NCBI GenBank assembly: GCA_963205525.1
Contig: CAUJJP010000005.1
Span: 1 to 48,426 of the forward strand
Direction of reading: 5' to 3'
DNA from: Pseudomonadota bacterium
Lineage (GTDB): Bacteria; Pseudomonadota; Gammaproteobacteria; Burkholderiales; Burkholderiaceae
DNA length: 48,426 nucleotides
The notes beneath the pieces are model-generated. The model saw nothing but the letters and a program-made list of their open reading frames with translations. It searched no databases and was not told where the DNA came from. Every line of letters begins with the position of its first letter. The first letter of the stretch is position 1. Positions 1 to 8,149 of this stretch are shown one piece after another. A program made the position numbers and the translations under genes.

Positions 1-114
1 GGCCTGGGGCACCTGGCGATCCCCGATCCGGATCTCGCTGGCCGGCACGCCGACCGCACCGGAGACGGGGTGCGGTCGCAAGCTCACTTGATCGCTGGGC
101 AAGGGCTCGATCAT
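1..114 (-). CDS. possible 5' end of a leftward gene, function unknown (partial)
   Basis: On the minus strand an ATG at 114-112 opens a frame that stays open to the window edge (38 codons, 34 with G or C at the third position). Its start is MIEPLPSDQVSLRPHPVSGA, which I do not recognise. A GGAG lies five bases upstream of the ATG, inside the terminal repeat of the adjacent MITE-like element. A competing plus-strand frame ends at a TGA at 91-93, but its third-position GC is lower. With so few codons this is only a candidate gene. Confidence 0.3.
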   Translation of the reverse strand, partial: MIEPLPSDQVSLRPHPVSGAVGVPASEIRIGDRQVPQA

Positions 115-130
115 CCTAGCTCCGGCAGTT

Positions 131-298
131 GGACGCGCCCGAGCGGGCTGCGCTGCGGGGTGCTGGCAAGACGCGACGACGCTGCGGGCTCATGCCCGCG
201 AGGAGGAGCAACGCCGCCAGCGCGCCGCAGCGCGGCTCGATCGGGTGCGTAGCGATCTCACCCAGGAGGTGATTGCTGCCGTGGCTGCAAGTGCTTGA
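131..298 (+). pseudogene. relic C-terminal end of a probable transposase
   Basis: A 55-codon open frame runs from the terminal repeat to a TGA at 296-298 and has no start codon of its own. Its core reads AREEEQRRQRAAARLDRVRS. The equivalent frame in the second element copy (41940-42110, minus) keeps the same frame and the same end point, and differs from this one by a single in-frame 3-bp indel. That is the pattern expected if both descend from the 3' end of a real gene. A transposase is the natural guess because the frame sits between terminal inverted repeats, but no catalytic motif remains to confirm it. Confidence 0.5.
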
Positions 299-378
299 GA
301 GCGCCCCCAGGGCCGGGCTGCGCCCAGCCCGCCCCCCGCGGGGGTCAAGAAGACTTGGGGCGGCCCGGCGTCTTCTTG
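299..378 (+). repeat. three-hairpin intergenic repeat, copy A
   Basis: It begins directly after the TGA at 296-298. Three potential stem-loops follow in order: GGGCTG/CAGCCC, CCCCC/GGGGG, and AAGAAGAC/GTCTTCTT with a GC-rich loop. Two further copies are at 23002-23073 and 27001-27077. The placement after stop codons suggests a role in mRNA 3'-end formation or stability, but no T-tract follows. Confidence 0.75.
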
Positions 379-443
379 TGAACACGGACGAATCCCGCGC
401 CGATGAGCGGTCAACTGCCGGATCTAGGATCGTGCGCACCACG

Positions 444-1148
444 CTACCAGGCCAGGCTGACGCCGAAGGCCGCGAGCGCGCCCCCGGCAAACGCGCCCAC
501 CGTCACGCACACCGGGGCACCGGGCCCGCAGACCAGGCCGGCGAGCGCACCCGCGGCCATGCCGCCGCCGATGCCGGCGCCGGTGATCGCCAGTTCCTTC
601 GCCGCCGCCTGCGCCTTGTCCTCGGCGCTGGCGATGGTGTAGACGGACAGCGCCAGCGACAGGAACAGCAGGCCCCGGCCGGCGTGCGAGAGCCTTCGCA
701 TCATCGCCGTCACCTCGGGCCGGGACTTGCCGGCGGCGCTCACCACCTCGGCGTAGACCGTGTTCTTCTGCGCCGCGGACAGGGTGGCGAACTCGGCACC
801 GGGACCGAACAGGGCCAGCGTCTTCTTCGCCACCAGCGCGTTCAGCGTCGCGCCTTCGCGCTTCATGGCCTCGGCCAGCGCGCGCCCGACCGGCGTGCTG
901 CGCCCGCGCACCAGCTCCATCACGAGGTTGCGCGTCTCCTGCGCCTGCTGGGCCGCCTGCGCCCAGCTGATACGCCCTGCGCGCGCGGCCTCCCCCAACT
1001 CGTCGGCCAGCAGGCGGATCTGGCGCGCGTAGGCCTGGCGCGCCGACGCATCCAGCCCCAGGTGGGCACCCACGTTCGCGATCTCGGCCTCCAGCGCGCG
1101 CAGGCTGTGCTCGAACAACGCGCGCTCGCGCTCGCTGGCTGGTGTCAT
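444..1148 (-). CDS. glycine-zipper membrane protein of unknown function
   Basis: The 234-residue product has an Ala/Arg/Glu-rich, helical N-terminal half with no signal peptide. About 95 residues from the C-terminus is a hydrophobic segment (GLLFLSLALSVYTIASAEDK). The protein ends in a Gly/Ala-rich hydrophobic hairpin containing GAGIGGGMAAGALAGL and a CGPGAPVC turn with two cysteines. Such glycine-zipper tails occur in membrane-inserting proteins, including some pore-forming effectors, but I cannot assign a function. The start at 1148 is chosen because GGAG lies five bases upstream; the open frame extends further, to 1301. It is transcribed away from the export operon, so the 213-bp gap between them should hold divergent promoters. 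No obvious immunity-type gene is adjacent. Confidence 0.7.
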   Translation of the reverse strand: MTPASERERALFEHSLRALEAEIANVGAHLGLDASARQAYARQIRLLADELGEAARAGRISWAQAAQQAQETRNLVMELVRGRSTPVGRALAEAMKREGATLNALVAKKTLALFGPGAEFATLSAAQKNTVYAEVVSAAGKSRPEVTAMMRRLSHAGRGLLFLSLALSVYTIASAEDKAQAAAKELAITGAGIGGGMAAGALAGLVCGPGAPVCVTVGAFAGGALAAFGVSLAW

Positions 1149-1361
1149 GGTGTCTCCAGGATCGGACTTCCATGCCCCGAAGGCCGTGGGGCGGCGCAGT
1201 ATCGCCCTGTGCGCGCGGCCGTCTCCATCCCTAGCGGGGTGCCAGGTGGAGCAGCCGGTCGGACTGCCAAAGCGTGACATCTGCACGCGCGCGCTTTCCA
1301 CAAGTCAGCTGCCTGGGGGCCCCGCTCATGCAATCGTTCGGGCCGCCGATAACTGATCCCG

Positions 1362-3065
1362 ATGGGACACCCTGGCATACAGCGCTGGCTCGAGGAGGCG
1401 GTTGCGTCACGCGGCAACGTGAGCTCGGCCCTGGTCGTGCTCGGCACCTTCGAGCGTCCAGGGCGCAGCGCACACTGGCCAGCCGGGGTGCAACCCGACA
1501 CCGCGCTGCTCGCCGCCGCCAGACACAGCCTGCACGGCGCGCCCGGCCGCCAGATCCCGGCGCAGGGGATCGTCACGCGCCCGGTTCGTGCCAAGGGCGA
1601 GGTGGTGGGCACGCTGGCGCTGCGACTGGCCGACAGCGGCGGCGCCGCCGCGAATGCCGGCTCGCTTCTCCCCCCCGCACAGACACCAGGCAATGACGCG
1701 GCAGGGCTGCCGCTGCTGGACCTGCTGGAACACGCCCTGCGCGCCCCCGACCTGCGCCAGGCTGCAAGCGAGATCGCAAACCGACTCTGCGAGCCGCTGG
1801 GTTGCGAGCGCGTGATGGTGGGCGTGAGCAGCGAGCGCGCCACGCGTGTGGCCGGGGTCTCGCACGGCAGCGACGTCGGCGCCGGGTCTTCCTGGATGCG
1901 CGTCCTCGTAGCCGCCATGGACGAGGCCGTCGATCAGGCTGCCGCGGTGCGCTTTCCGCAAGACCCCGCGGAACAGCCGCGCATCACGCTGGCGCACGCG
2001 GAACTGGCGCAGCTGCATCCCGGCCGCGCCCTGCTGAGCGTGCCGATGTTTGCCGACGGCCGGCGCGCCGGCGCCCTCACCTTCGTACGACCTGCCGAGC
2101 GCCCGTTCGATGACGCCGCATTGCAGCAGGCGCAGCGCATCGGCGCCGCCCTGGGTCTGTTGCTGCACCTGCGCCACGAGAACGAATCCTCCCTGTCCAG
2201 GCGCATGCGCGGACGCTGGCGCCGCCACGCCGGCGAGCCCGGCAGCCGCCAGCGGCGCTGGGTGTGGGGTGGCGCGTCACTCGCCATCGTTGCCCTGAGC
2301 GGTCTGCTCGCCATGCCCGTCACCCATGAGGTGGTGGCCACCACGCGTCTGGAAGGCCGCATCCAGCGCGCCATGGTGGCCCCGGTGGACGGCTACCTCA
2401 AGAGCGCACAGGTGCGCCCGGGCGACCTCGTCAAATCCGGCCAGCTGCTCGCCGAGCTCAGCGACGAGGACTTGCAGCTGGAGCGGCGGCGCCTGGAGTC
2501 CGAGCTGGCACGCCACGAGAGTGGATTCGCCGAAGCGCAGGCGCGCGCCGACCGCGCACAGCTGGTCGGCGCCAGCGCCCGCATCAACGAGGCGCGCGCG
2601 CAGCTCGCGCTGCTGGAGCAGCAGATCGAGCGCGCCCAGCTGCGCGCCCCCTTCGACGGCCGCGTGCTGGCAGGCGACCTCGCGCCACAGCTCGGCGCGC
2701 CGATCAAGCGCGGCGATGTCCTGCTGACGCTGGCGCCGAACGACGACTTCCGCGTCCTGCTGGAGATCGACGAACGCGACGTGGCCCACGTCGGCTCCGG
2801 CCTGCGCGGCACGCTGGCCCTGGCCGCCATGCCCGAACAGCGCCAGTCGCTGGTGCTGCAGCGCATCATGCCGGTGGCCCTGGCCAGCGACGGCCGCAAC
2901 GTGTTCGAGGCCGAGGCACGGCTGGACGGCGGCGCGGTCACCGGCCTGCGCCCGGGGCTGCAGGGGGTGGCCCGCATCGACGCCGGCCAGCAGGCGCTGG
3001 GCTGGGTGCTCGGCCATCGCGTGCTCGACTGGCTGCGCCTGCAATGGTGGGCCTGGCTGGGATGA
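1362..3065 (+). CDS. GAF-domain / membrane-anchored HlyD-type adaptor fusion
   Basis: This 567-residue protein is the first gene of the export operon. Residues about 115-270 look like a GAF sensor domain, including a GRALLSVPMFADGRRAGALT stretch. A basic linker leads to one membrane segment near residues 300-318 (SLAIVALSGLLAMP). The rest is a periplasmic adaptor of the HlyD family: a first barrel-sandwich half (APVDGYLKSAQVRPGDLVKSG), a short coiled-coil hairpin (about 370-425), the second half (LRAPFDGRVLAGDLAPQLGA) and a beta-barrel. Sensor in the cytoplasm and adaptor in the periplasm is therefore predicted. An in-frame TAA at 1350-1352 fixes the upstream limit. No strong ribosome site is visible. 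Its stop overlaps the next start. Fold assignments are by motif recognition; the GAF ligand cannot be read from the sequence. Confidence 0.85.
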   Translation: MGHPGIQRWLEEAVASRGNVSSALVVLGTFERPGRSAHWPAGVQPDTALLAAARHSLHGAPGRQIPAQGIVTRPVRAKGEVVGTLALRLADSGGAAANAGSLLPPAQTPGNDAAGLPLLDLLEHALRAPDLRQAASEIANRLCEPLGCERVMVGVSSERATRVAGVSHGSDVGAGSSWMRVLVAAMDEAVDQAAAVRFPQDPAEQPRITLAHAELAQLHPGRALLSVPMFADGRRAGALTFVRPAERPFDDAALQQAQRIGAALGLLLHLRHENESSLSRRMRGRWRRHAGEPGSRQRRWVWGGASLAIVALSGLLAMPVTHEVVATTRLEGRIQRAMVAPVDGYLKSAQVRPGDLVKSGQLLAELSDEDLQLERRRLESELARHESGFAEAQARADRAQLVGASARINEARAQLALLEQQIERAQLRAPFDGRVLAGDLAPQLGAPIKRGDVLLTLAPNDDFRVLLEIDERDVAHVGSGLRGTLALAAMPEQRQSLVLQRIMPVALASDGRNVFEAEARLDGGAVTGLRPGLQGVARIDAGQQALGWVLGHRVLDWLRLQWWAWLG

Positions 3066-5236
3066 GCCTGTTCAGCGACCACTGGTACCGCGTCGCGGCG
3101 CTGCACCCACGGCTACGCTCGCATGTGCGCATCGACCGCCACCGCTACCGCGGCGAGGTCTGGCACCTGCTGAAGGACCCGCTGACCGGGCGTCAGCACC
3201 GGCTCAACGAGCTCGGCTGGCGCGTCGTCGCCCGCTTCGACGGGCGCTTGTCGCTGCAGCAGATCTGGGACCTGCTGATCGCGCAGGCCGGCGAGGACGC
3301 GCCCACCCAGGCCGAGGTGATCGCGCTGCTGGCGCGCCTGCACGAGGCCGAGCTGATCCAGACCGAGAACACGCCCGATGTGGCACAGCTGTTCGCCAGC
3401 GCCGACCGACGGCGCGCGCGTCAGCAGCGCCAGCGGGTCAATCCGCTGTCACTGCGTGTGGGCCTGTTCGATCCGACCCGGCTGCTCGACGCGCTGGCGC
3501 CGCTCGGCCGCGCGCTGATGCGTCCCTGGGCGCTGTGGGCCTGGGCCGCCCTGGCGGTGCTGACGCTGGCCGCACTCGCGCCGCACGGCGGCGAGCTCAG
3601 GGCCTATGCCGCGCTGCATCTGGGCAGTCCGCGCATGCTGCTGATCATGTGGCTGGCCTACCCCGTGATCAAGGCCTTGCACGAGCTGGCCCACGCGCTG
3701 GCGCTGCGCAGCTGGGGCGGCGAGGTGCGCGACGTGGGCGTCTCGCTGCTGATGCTGATGCCGGTGCCGTACGTGGATGCGAGCGCCGCCTCGGGCTTGC
3801 GCTCGCGCCGCAAGCGGGTGCTGGTCAGCCTGATGGGCATCCTCGCCGAAACGACGCTGGCCGCGCTGGCTGCCTGGCTGTGGCTGACGGTGTCCGACGG
3901 CGTGCTGCGCGACATTGCGTTCGCCACCATGGTCGTCGGCGGCGTCTCGACCCTGCTGTTCAACGGCAATCCGCTGATGCGATTCGATGCCTACCACGCC
4001 TTGTGCGACGCCATCGAGTCGCCGGCGCTGGGCACCCGCGGCGACGCCTACTGGCGCTACCTCTGGCGCCGCCATGCGCTGGCCCTGGCGCAGGCGCGCC
4101 CACCCACGGTGGCGCGCGGCGAGCGCCCCTGGCTGCTGGGCTACGCGGCGGCATCGCTCGCCTACCGCATCCTCGTCGCGCTGTGGATGGTGGGCTGGCT
4201 GCTCGGCGTGCACCTGCTGCTGGGCGCCTTGATGGCGGCCTGGATGCTGTTCGTCCTCCTGGCGCGGCCGGCATTCAGGCTCTGGCGCTATACGCGCGAT
4301 GCCAGCGAACTCGACGGCCGGCGCGCGCGCGCCCATGCCGCCCACGGCCTGGCACTGCTGCTGCCGCTGGCGCTGCTGCTAGCGCTGCCGGTGCCGCGTG
4401 CCACGCACGCATCGGGCGTGGTCTGGGTCGATGAGAAGGCGATGGTGCGGGCACAGGTGGATGGTTTCGTCGAGCGCGTGGCGGTGACCGACGGTCAGCA
4501 GGTGAGCGCCGGCACGCTGGTGTTGCAACTGCGCGATCCGGCGCTGGACGGCGAGCTCGAGCGGGTCCACGCGCGCCTGGCCGGCCTGGACATCGCCTAC
4601 TACGCCGCCCTGTTCCAGGAGCCGGCCAAGGCCGCCGGCGTGGCGCAGGAGATGCGCCGCCAGGAAGCCGAGCGCGATCGCCTGCAGGCACGCATCGCCG
4701 CGCTGGCGGTGCGCAGCGCAGGTGTCGGGCGCATTGCCCTGCGCCAGCCCGACGACCTGCCGGGAAGCTACATCGCCCGCGGCAGTCTGGTGGCGCACCT
4801 GATCACTGCGCAGACGCCCACGGTGCGCGTGCTCGTATCCGAGGGCGACGTCGCGCGGCTGCGCGAGCTGCCGCGCGGCATCCAGGTGCGGCTGGCCGAT
4901 GCACCCACGGCAACGCAGCACGCCACCCTCATCGCCCAGACGCCGGCACCCGTGAGCGAACTGCCAAGCCCTGCGCTCGGCGACCGCCTTGGCGGGCCGG
5001 TGCTCACCGACCCGGCGGATCCCGATGGCATGCGTCCGCTGGAGCCGATGTTCGTCGTCGATCTGGCGCTGCCGGGCGGCACGGGCGGGCGCATCGGCAC
5101 CCGCGCGCAGGTGCGCTTCGACCACGGCGACGCCCCGCTGGCGCAGCAGTGGCTGTACCGGGTGCAGCAGTTGTTCGTCGGCCGGCTGCCATCCGCGACC
5201 CTGACCGCAGGCGGGCACCCGATCGCGGACTCCTGA
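3062..5236 (+). CDS. PqqD-like / M50 metallopeptidase / HlyD adaptor fusion
   Basis: The start at 3062 overlaps the preceding TGA as ATGA, giving 724 residues; a GTG 18 bp upstream is possible. Residues about 5-105 resemble a PqqD-type winged-helix domain. A multi-pass membrane region follows with the M50 (site-2 protease) zinc motif HELAH at 207-211 and the distal metal-ligand motif NPLMRFDAYHAL, Asp at about 309. More membrane helices lead to a periplasmic adaptor part (VDGFVERVAVTDGQQVSAG) from about residue 460, with an extended helical hairpin and a C-terminal barrel. Both halves of the zinc site are intact, so proteolytic activity is possible. Known M50-adaptor proteins sit in peptide or adhesin export clusters. 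Here the neighbours are a SecA paralogue and a giant repeat protein, so I infer a role in docking or maturing that substrate at the inner membrane. Confidence 0.85.
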   Translation: MSLFSDHWYRVAALHPRLRSHVRIDRHRYRGEVWHLLKDPLTGRQHRLNELGWRVVARFDGRLSLQQIWDLLIAQAGEDAPTQAEVIALLARLHEAELIQTENTPDVAQLFASADRRRARQQRQRVNPLSLRVGLFDPTRLLDALAPLGRALMRPWALWAWAALAVLTLAALAPHGGELRAYAALHLGSPRMLLIMWLAYPVIKALHELAHALALRSWGGEVRDVGVSLLMLMPVPYVDASAASGLRSRRKRVLVSLMGILAETTLAALAAWLWLTVSDGVLRDIAFATMVVGGVSTLLFNGNPLMRFDAYHALCDAIESPALGTRGDAYWRYLWRRHALALAQARPPTVARGERPWLLGYAAASLAYRILVALWMVGWLLGVHLLLGALMAAWMLFVLLARPAFRLWRYTRDASELDGRRARAHAAHGLALLLPLALLLALPVPRATHASGVVWVDEKAMVRAQVDGFVERVAVTDGQQVSAGTLVLQLRDPALDGELERVHARLAGLDIAYYAALFQEPAKAAGVAQEMRRQEAERDRLQARIAALAVRSAGVGRIALRQPDDLPGSYIARGSLVAHLITAQTPTVRVLVSEGDVARLRELPRGIQVRLADAPTATQHATLIAQTPAPVSELPSPALGDRLGGPVLTDPADPDGMRPLEPMFVVDLALPGGTGGRIGTRAQVRFDHGDAPLAQQWLYRVQQLFVGRLPSATLTAGGHPIADS

Positions 5237-5239
5237 TCG

Positions 5240-7261
5240 ATGCCGGGCCACCACCAGGCGCTCCTACCGCGGTTCTTCGTCGACGAAGGACGCCGCCCGG
5301 ACCGCACCCGCTGCCCAGTGCCGCTGCCTTGCCCCGGCCCAGCCTTCGGCGCCTACCCGCAGCGCGCGCCGACGCCACCATCGGCGCTCGAAACCGCCTG
5401 GCGCAGGCTGCGCTGCACGCTGGATCACCGCACCCAGCGCGCCAGCCAGCGCCGACTCGTGGCCCGCGTGCGCGCGGCGCAAGCCGCCTGGCCGGCCGCA
5501 GGAACGGCCGCTGAAAGCGTCGCGCGGCACCGCCTGCGCGCCCGGCTGGCACGCGAAGGCTTTACCGAGGAGCTGCTCGCGCCCGCCTTCGCCCTGGTGT
5601 GCCGTGCCGTGCAGGCGCAGGAGGGCCTGGAGCTGTTCCACACCCAGCTCATTGCCGCGCACATCCTGCTGGACAACCGCCTGGCCGAGATGGCTACCGG
5701 CGAAGGCAAGACCCACGCCATGCTGCTGGCCGCGGCGGTGGCGGCGCTGGCCGGTGTGCCGGTGCACGTGATCACGGCCAACCCCTACCTCGCAGCGCGC
5801 GACGCCGAGCGCCTGGGGCCCGTGTATCGCGCGCTCGGGCTGCGCGTGGCCGCCATCCGGTCGGACGACGACGAGGACGCCCGCCGCGCCGTCTGGCAGC
5901 ACGACGTCGTGTACTGCACCGCGTCCGACGTCGTGTTCGACTACCTGCGCGATCAGACCGACACGCCGGGGGCAAGGCCCCGCCTGCGCGGACTGTGCAT
6001 GGCACTCATCGACGAGGCCGACAGCGTGCTCATCGACGAGGCGCTCACCCCGTTCATCCTCGCCGAGTCGCGTGCGGACGCCGCCGCCGCACAGCGTCAC
6101 CGCAGCGCCCTGGCGCTGGCCAGCGCCCTGCGTGAGGGCGAGCATTTCGCGGTCGCAGGCGGCACCGAGCGCCACGCCCTCACCGCCCACGGCCGCCAGG
6201 CCTGCGAGCGTGCGGCCGGCGCATTCGGGAGCAGCGACCCCTTTTGGGCGCAGCGCCGCCACCGCGAGGAGCTGATCGAGCTGGCGCTGCGCGCGCTGCA
6301 CGGGCAGCGGCGCGATGTGCACTACCTCGTGCGCGACGGCAAGGCCGGCCGCGAGGTGGCGATCATCGACCTCACCACCGGCCGCGTGGCCGAGGGGCGG
6401 CGCTGGTCCAACGGCCTGCAGCAACTGGTGGAGCTGAAAAAGGGATGCGTGCCCTCACCGCTGCAGGTGACGCGCGCACAGCTCACCTACCAGCGCTTCT
6501 TCCCGCGCTACTGGCGACTGGGCGGCATGAGCGGCAGCCTGCGCGAGGCAGGCGCCGAGTTGCTCTCGGTCTACGGGCTTGCGGTGCAGACGGTGCCGCT
6601 GCGCGCGCCGCTGCGCCGCCTGCACACGCCCCCACAGCTGTATGCAGGCCACGAGCGACGCTGGGCCGCCGTCGTGCGCGAGATCGCCGCCGTGCGCGCG
6701 GCCGGGCGTGCCGTGCTGGTGGGCACCGATTCGGTGCGCGATGCGCTGCATCTGTGTGAGCTGCTGCGGGCGGCGGGCATTTCGCACCAGCGCCTGGATG
6801 CGCGCCAGGACGCCGCAGAGGCTGCCTGCATCGCCGTCGCCGGCAGCGCCAGCAGCGTCACCGTGGCCACCAACATGGCGGGTCGCGGCACCGACATCGC
6901 GCTGCAGGCTGGCGTGCGCGAGCGTGGCGGGCTGCACGTCATCGCCTGCCAGCAGAACGCTTCGGCGCGCATTGACCGCCAGCTGCACGGCCGCGCCGCG
7001 CGCGCCGGCGACCCCGGCTCGGTCAGCACCGCGCTCGCGCTGGACGATGGCCTGCTGGCACGCCGCCTGCCGCCCATCCTGCGGTACGCGCTGGCGCGCC
7101 TGGCGGGTCGTGAAGCCCCGCTGTGGGCGCCACTGGCGCGCATCGTGCTGGCCAGCGTGCAGTTTCTGGAGGAAGGCAGGACACGTCGGGCTCGAGTTCG
7201 TCTGCTGGACGCCGATAAGCAGCTGATCGCGAGCCTCGGCTTCGGGGCGCGCACCGAATGA
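5240..7261 (+). CDS. SecA-like translocase ATPase, short paralogue
   Basis: The 673-residue protein carries the SecA motor signature in order: Walker A ATGEGKT at 152-158, Walker B region LIDEADSVLIDEA at 256-268, a TGRVAEGRRWSNGL block, GMSGS in the linker region, TNMAGRGTDI at 544-553, and QLHGRAARAGDPGS at 581-594. Housekeeping SecA is about 900 residues. This one has about 100 atypical N-terminal residues and stops soon after the second motor domain, so it lacks most of the helical scaffold/wing region and the C-terminal zinc and SecB-binding tail. It starts three bases after the M50-adaptor gene. I infer an accessory SecA dedicated to the giant protein encoded 0.9 kb downstream. Whether it uses SecYEG or the membrane proteins of this operon cannot be read from the sequence. 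Confidence 0.9.
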   Translation: MPGHHQALLPRFFVDEGRRPDRTRCPVPLPCPGPAFGAYPQRAPTPPSALETAWRRLRCTLDHRTQRASQRRLVARVRAAQAAWPAAGTAAESVARHRLRARLAREGFTEELLAPAFALVCRAVQAQEGLELFHTQLIAAHILLDNRLAEMATGEGKTHAMLLAAAVAALAGVPVHVITANPYLAARDAERLGPVYRALGLRVAAIRSDDDEDARRAVWQHDVVYCTASDVVFDYLRDQTDTPGARPRLRGLCMALIDEADSVLIDEALTPFILAESRADAAAAQRHRSALALASALREGEHFAVAGGTERHALTAHGRQACERAAGAFGSSDPFWAQRRHREELIELALRALHGQRRDVHYLVRDGKAGREVAIIDLTTGRVAEGRRWSNGLQQLVELKKGCVPSPLQVTRAQLTYQRFFPRYWRLGGMSGSLREAGAELLSVYGLAVQTVPLRAPLRRLHTPPQLYAGHERRWAAVVREIAAVRAAGRAVLVGTDSVRDALHLCELLRAAGISHQRLDARQDAAEAACIAVAGSASSVTVATNMAGRGTDIALQAGVRERGGLHVIACQQNASARIDRQLHGRAARAGDPGSVSTALALDDGLLARRLPPILRYALARLAGREAPLWAPLARIVLASVQFLEEGRTRRARVRLLDADKQLIASLGFGARTE

Positions 7262-7280
7262 AGACCCTGGAGCGAGCCCC

Positions 7281-8147
7281 ATGCCGGACCGTCAACCCCT
7301 TCTCGCGCCCTGGCTGCTGCCCGGGCTGCTGGGCCTGACCGCTGCGGCCGCGCTCGCCCAGCCTGCCGCCCAGCCCGCCGCGCAGCCCGCTGCTTCGTCG
7401 GCTCGCCAGGCCGCCCCGCTGGGCTGCCTGATCGAAGCCTCCACCGTCGTCGAGGTGGGCTCGCCGGTGATCGGGGTGCTGGACTCGGTGCAGGTGGACC
7501 GGGGTGCCGTCGTCAAACGGGGCCAGATCCTGGCCCAGCTCGACGCCAGCGTGGAGCGTGCCGCGGTGGCGGTGGCCACGGCACGCGCTGCCAACCAGGC
7601 CGACGTCGCATCCGCCCAGTCCCAGGACGCCTACGCGCGCAAGAAGGCCGCGCGCGCGGCGGAACTCACCGAGCTGAGATTCGTCTCCGCCCAGGCACGC
7701 GACCAGGCCGAGACCGAAGCCTCGATGGCGGCGATGAAGCTCGCGCAGTCGCTGGAGCAGCGAAAGCTCGCCGAGCACGAGCTGCGCCTGGCCCGTGTCC
7801 AGCTCAACCAGCGCGCCATCGCCAGCCCGATCGACGGCGTCGTGGTCGAACGCTACATGACCGCCGGTGAACGGGTGGAGAACCGTCCCATCCTGAAGCT
7901 GGCCCAGATCGACCCGCTGCGCGTCGAGGTCGTCCTGCCCGCAGCGCAGTTCCTGCGCGTGCGCCGTGGCGTCACCGCCCAGGTCACGCCAGAACTGCCG
8001 GGTGCCAGCGCCCGCAGCGCCACCGTGGACATCGTCGACCGCGTCATCGACGCCGCCAGCAACACCTTCCGCGCCCGGTTGATGCTGCCCAACCCCGACA
8101 TGGCACTGCCCTCGGGACTTCGCTGCAAGATCGAATTCGCGGGCTGA
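7281..8147 (+). CDS. periplasmic adaptor (HlyD/RND membrane-fusion protein)
   Basis: The 288-residue protein has an N-terminal signal segment (WLLPGLLGLTAAAALAQ) followed by an Ala/Pro/Gln linker. The barrel-sandwich halves are IEASTVVEVGSPVIGVLDSV and IASPIDGVVVERYMTAGERV, and an alanine-rich coiled-coil hairpin (about 90-175) lies between them. A beta-barrel follows. It is the third adaptor of the operon and the only one with a plain export signal, so it is probably periplasmic. It is short for the family and lacks a clear membrane-proximal domain. It ends two bases before the giant gene, so the two are surely co-transcribed. Its partner outer-membrane channel is not encoded nearby. Confidence 0.85.
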   Translation: MPDRQPLLAPWLLPGLLGLTAAAALAQPAAQPAAQPAASSARQAAPLGCLIEASTVVEVGSPVIGVLDSVQVDRGAVVKRGQILAQLDASVERAAVAVATARAANQADVASAQSQDAYARKKAARAAELTELRFVSAQARDQAETEASMAAMKLAQSLEQRKLAEHELRLARVQLNQRAIASPIDGVVVERYMTAGERVENRPILKLAQIDPLRVEVVLPAAQFLRVRRGVTAQVTPELPGASARSATVDIVDRVIDAASNTFRARLMLPNPDMALPSGLRCKIEFAG

Positions 8148-8149
8148 GC

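Larger units (their letters stand above)
115..428. mobile_element. MITE-like element, copy 1 (contains a three-hairpin insert)
   Basis: The 314-bp segment is bounded by imperfect terminal inverted repeats. Its left end begins CCTAGCTCCGGCAGTTGGAC, and the reverse complement of its right end begins CCTAGATCCGGCAGTTGACC; 19 of the first 22 positions match. A second, inverted copy lies at 41891-42126. The interior carries the relic 3' end of a reading frame (131-298) and then a three-hairpin repeat (299-378) that the second copy lacks. No transposase is encoded and I see no clear target-site duplication. It is best read as a non-autonomous deletion derivative of an insertion sequence whose family I cannot name. 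Confidence 0.7.

Noticed and set aside
1..93. 3' end of a plus-strand gene ending at 93
   Set aside because: The opposite strand has higher third-position GC, a start codon and a ribosome-site-like sequence; neither reading is certain.
5240..7261. Housekeeping SecA
   Set aside because: It is too short, has no C-terminal zinc motif, and sits inside an adhesin-export operon; the housekeeping gene is expected elsewhere.
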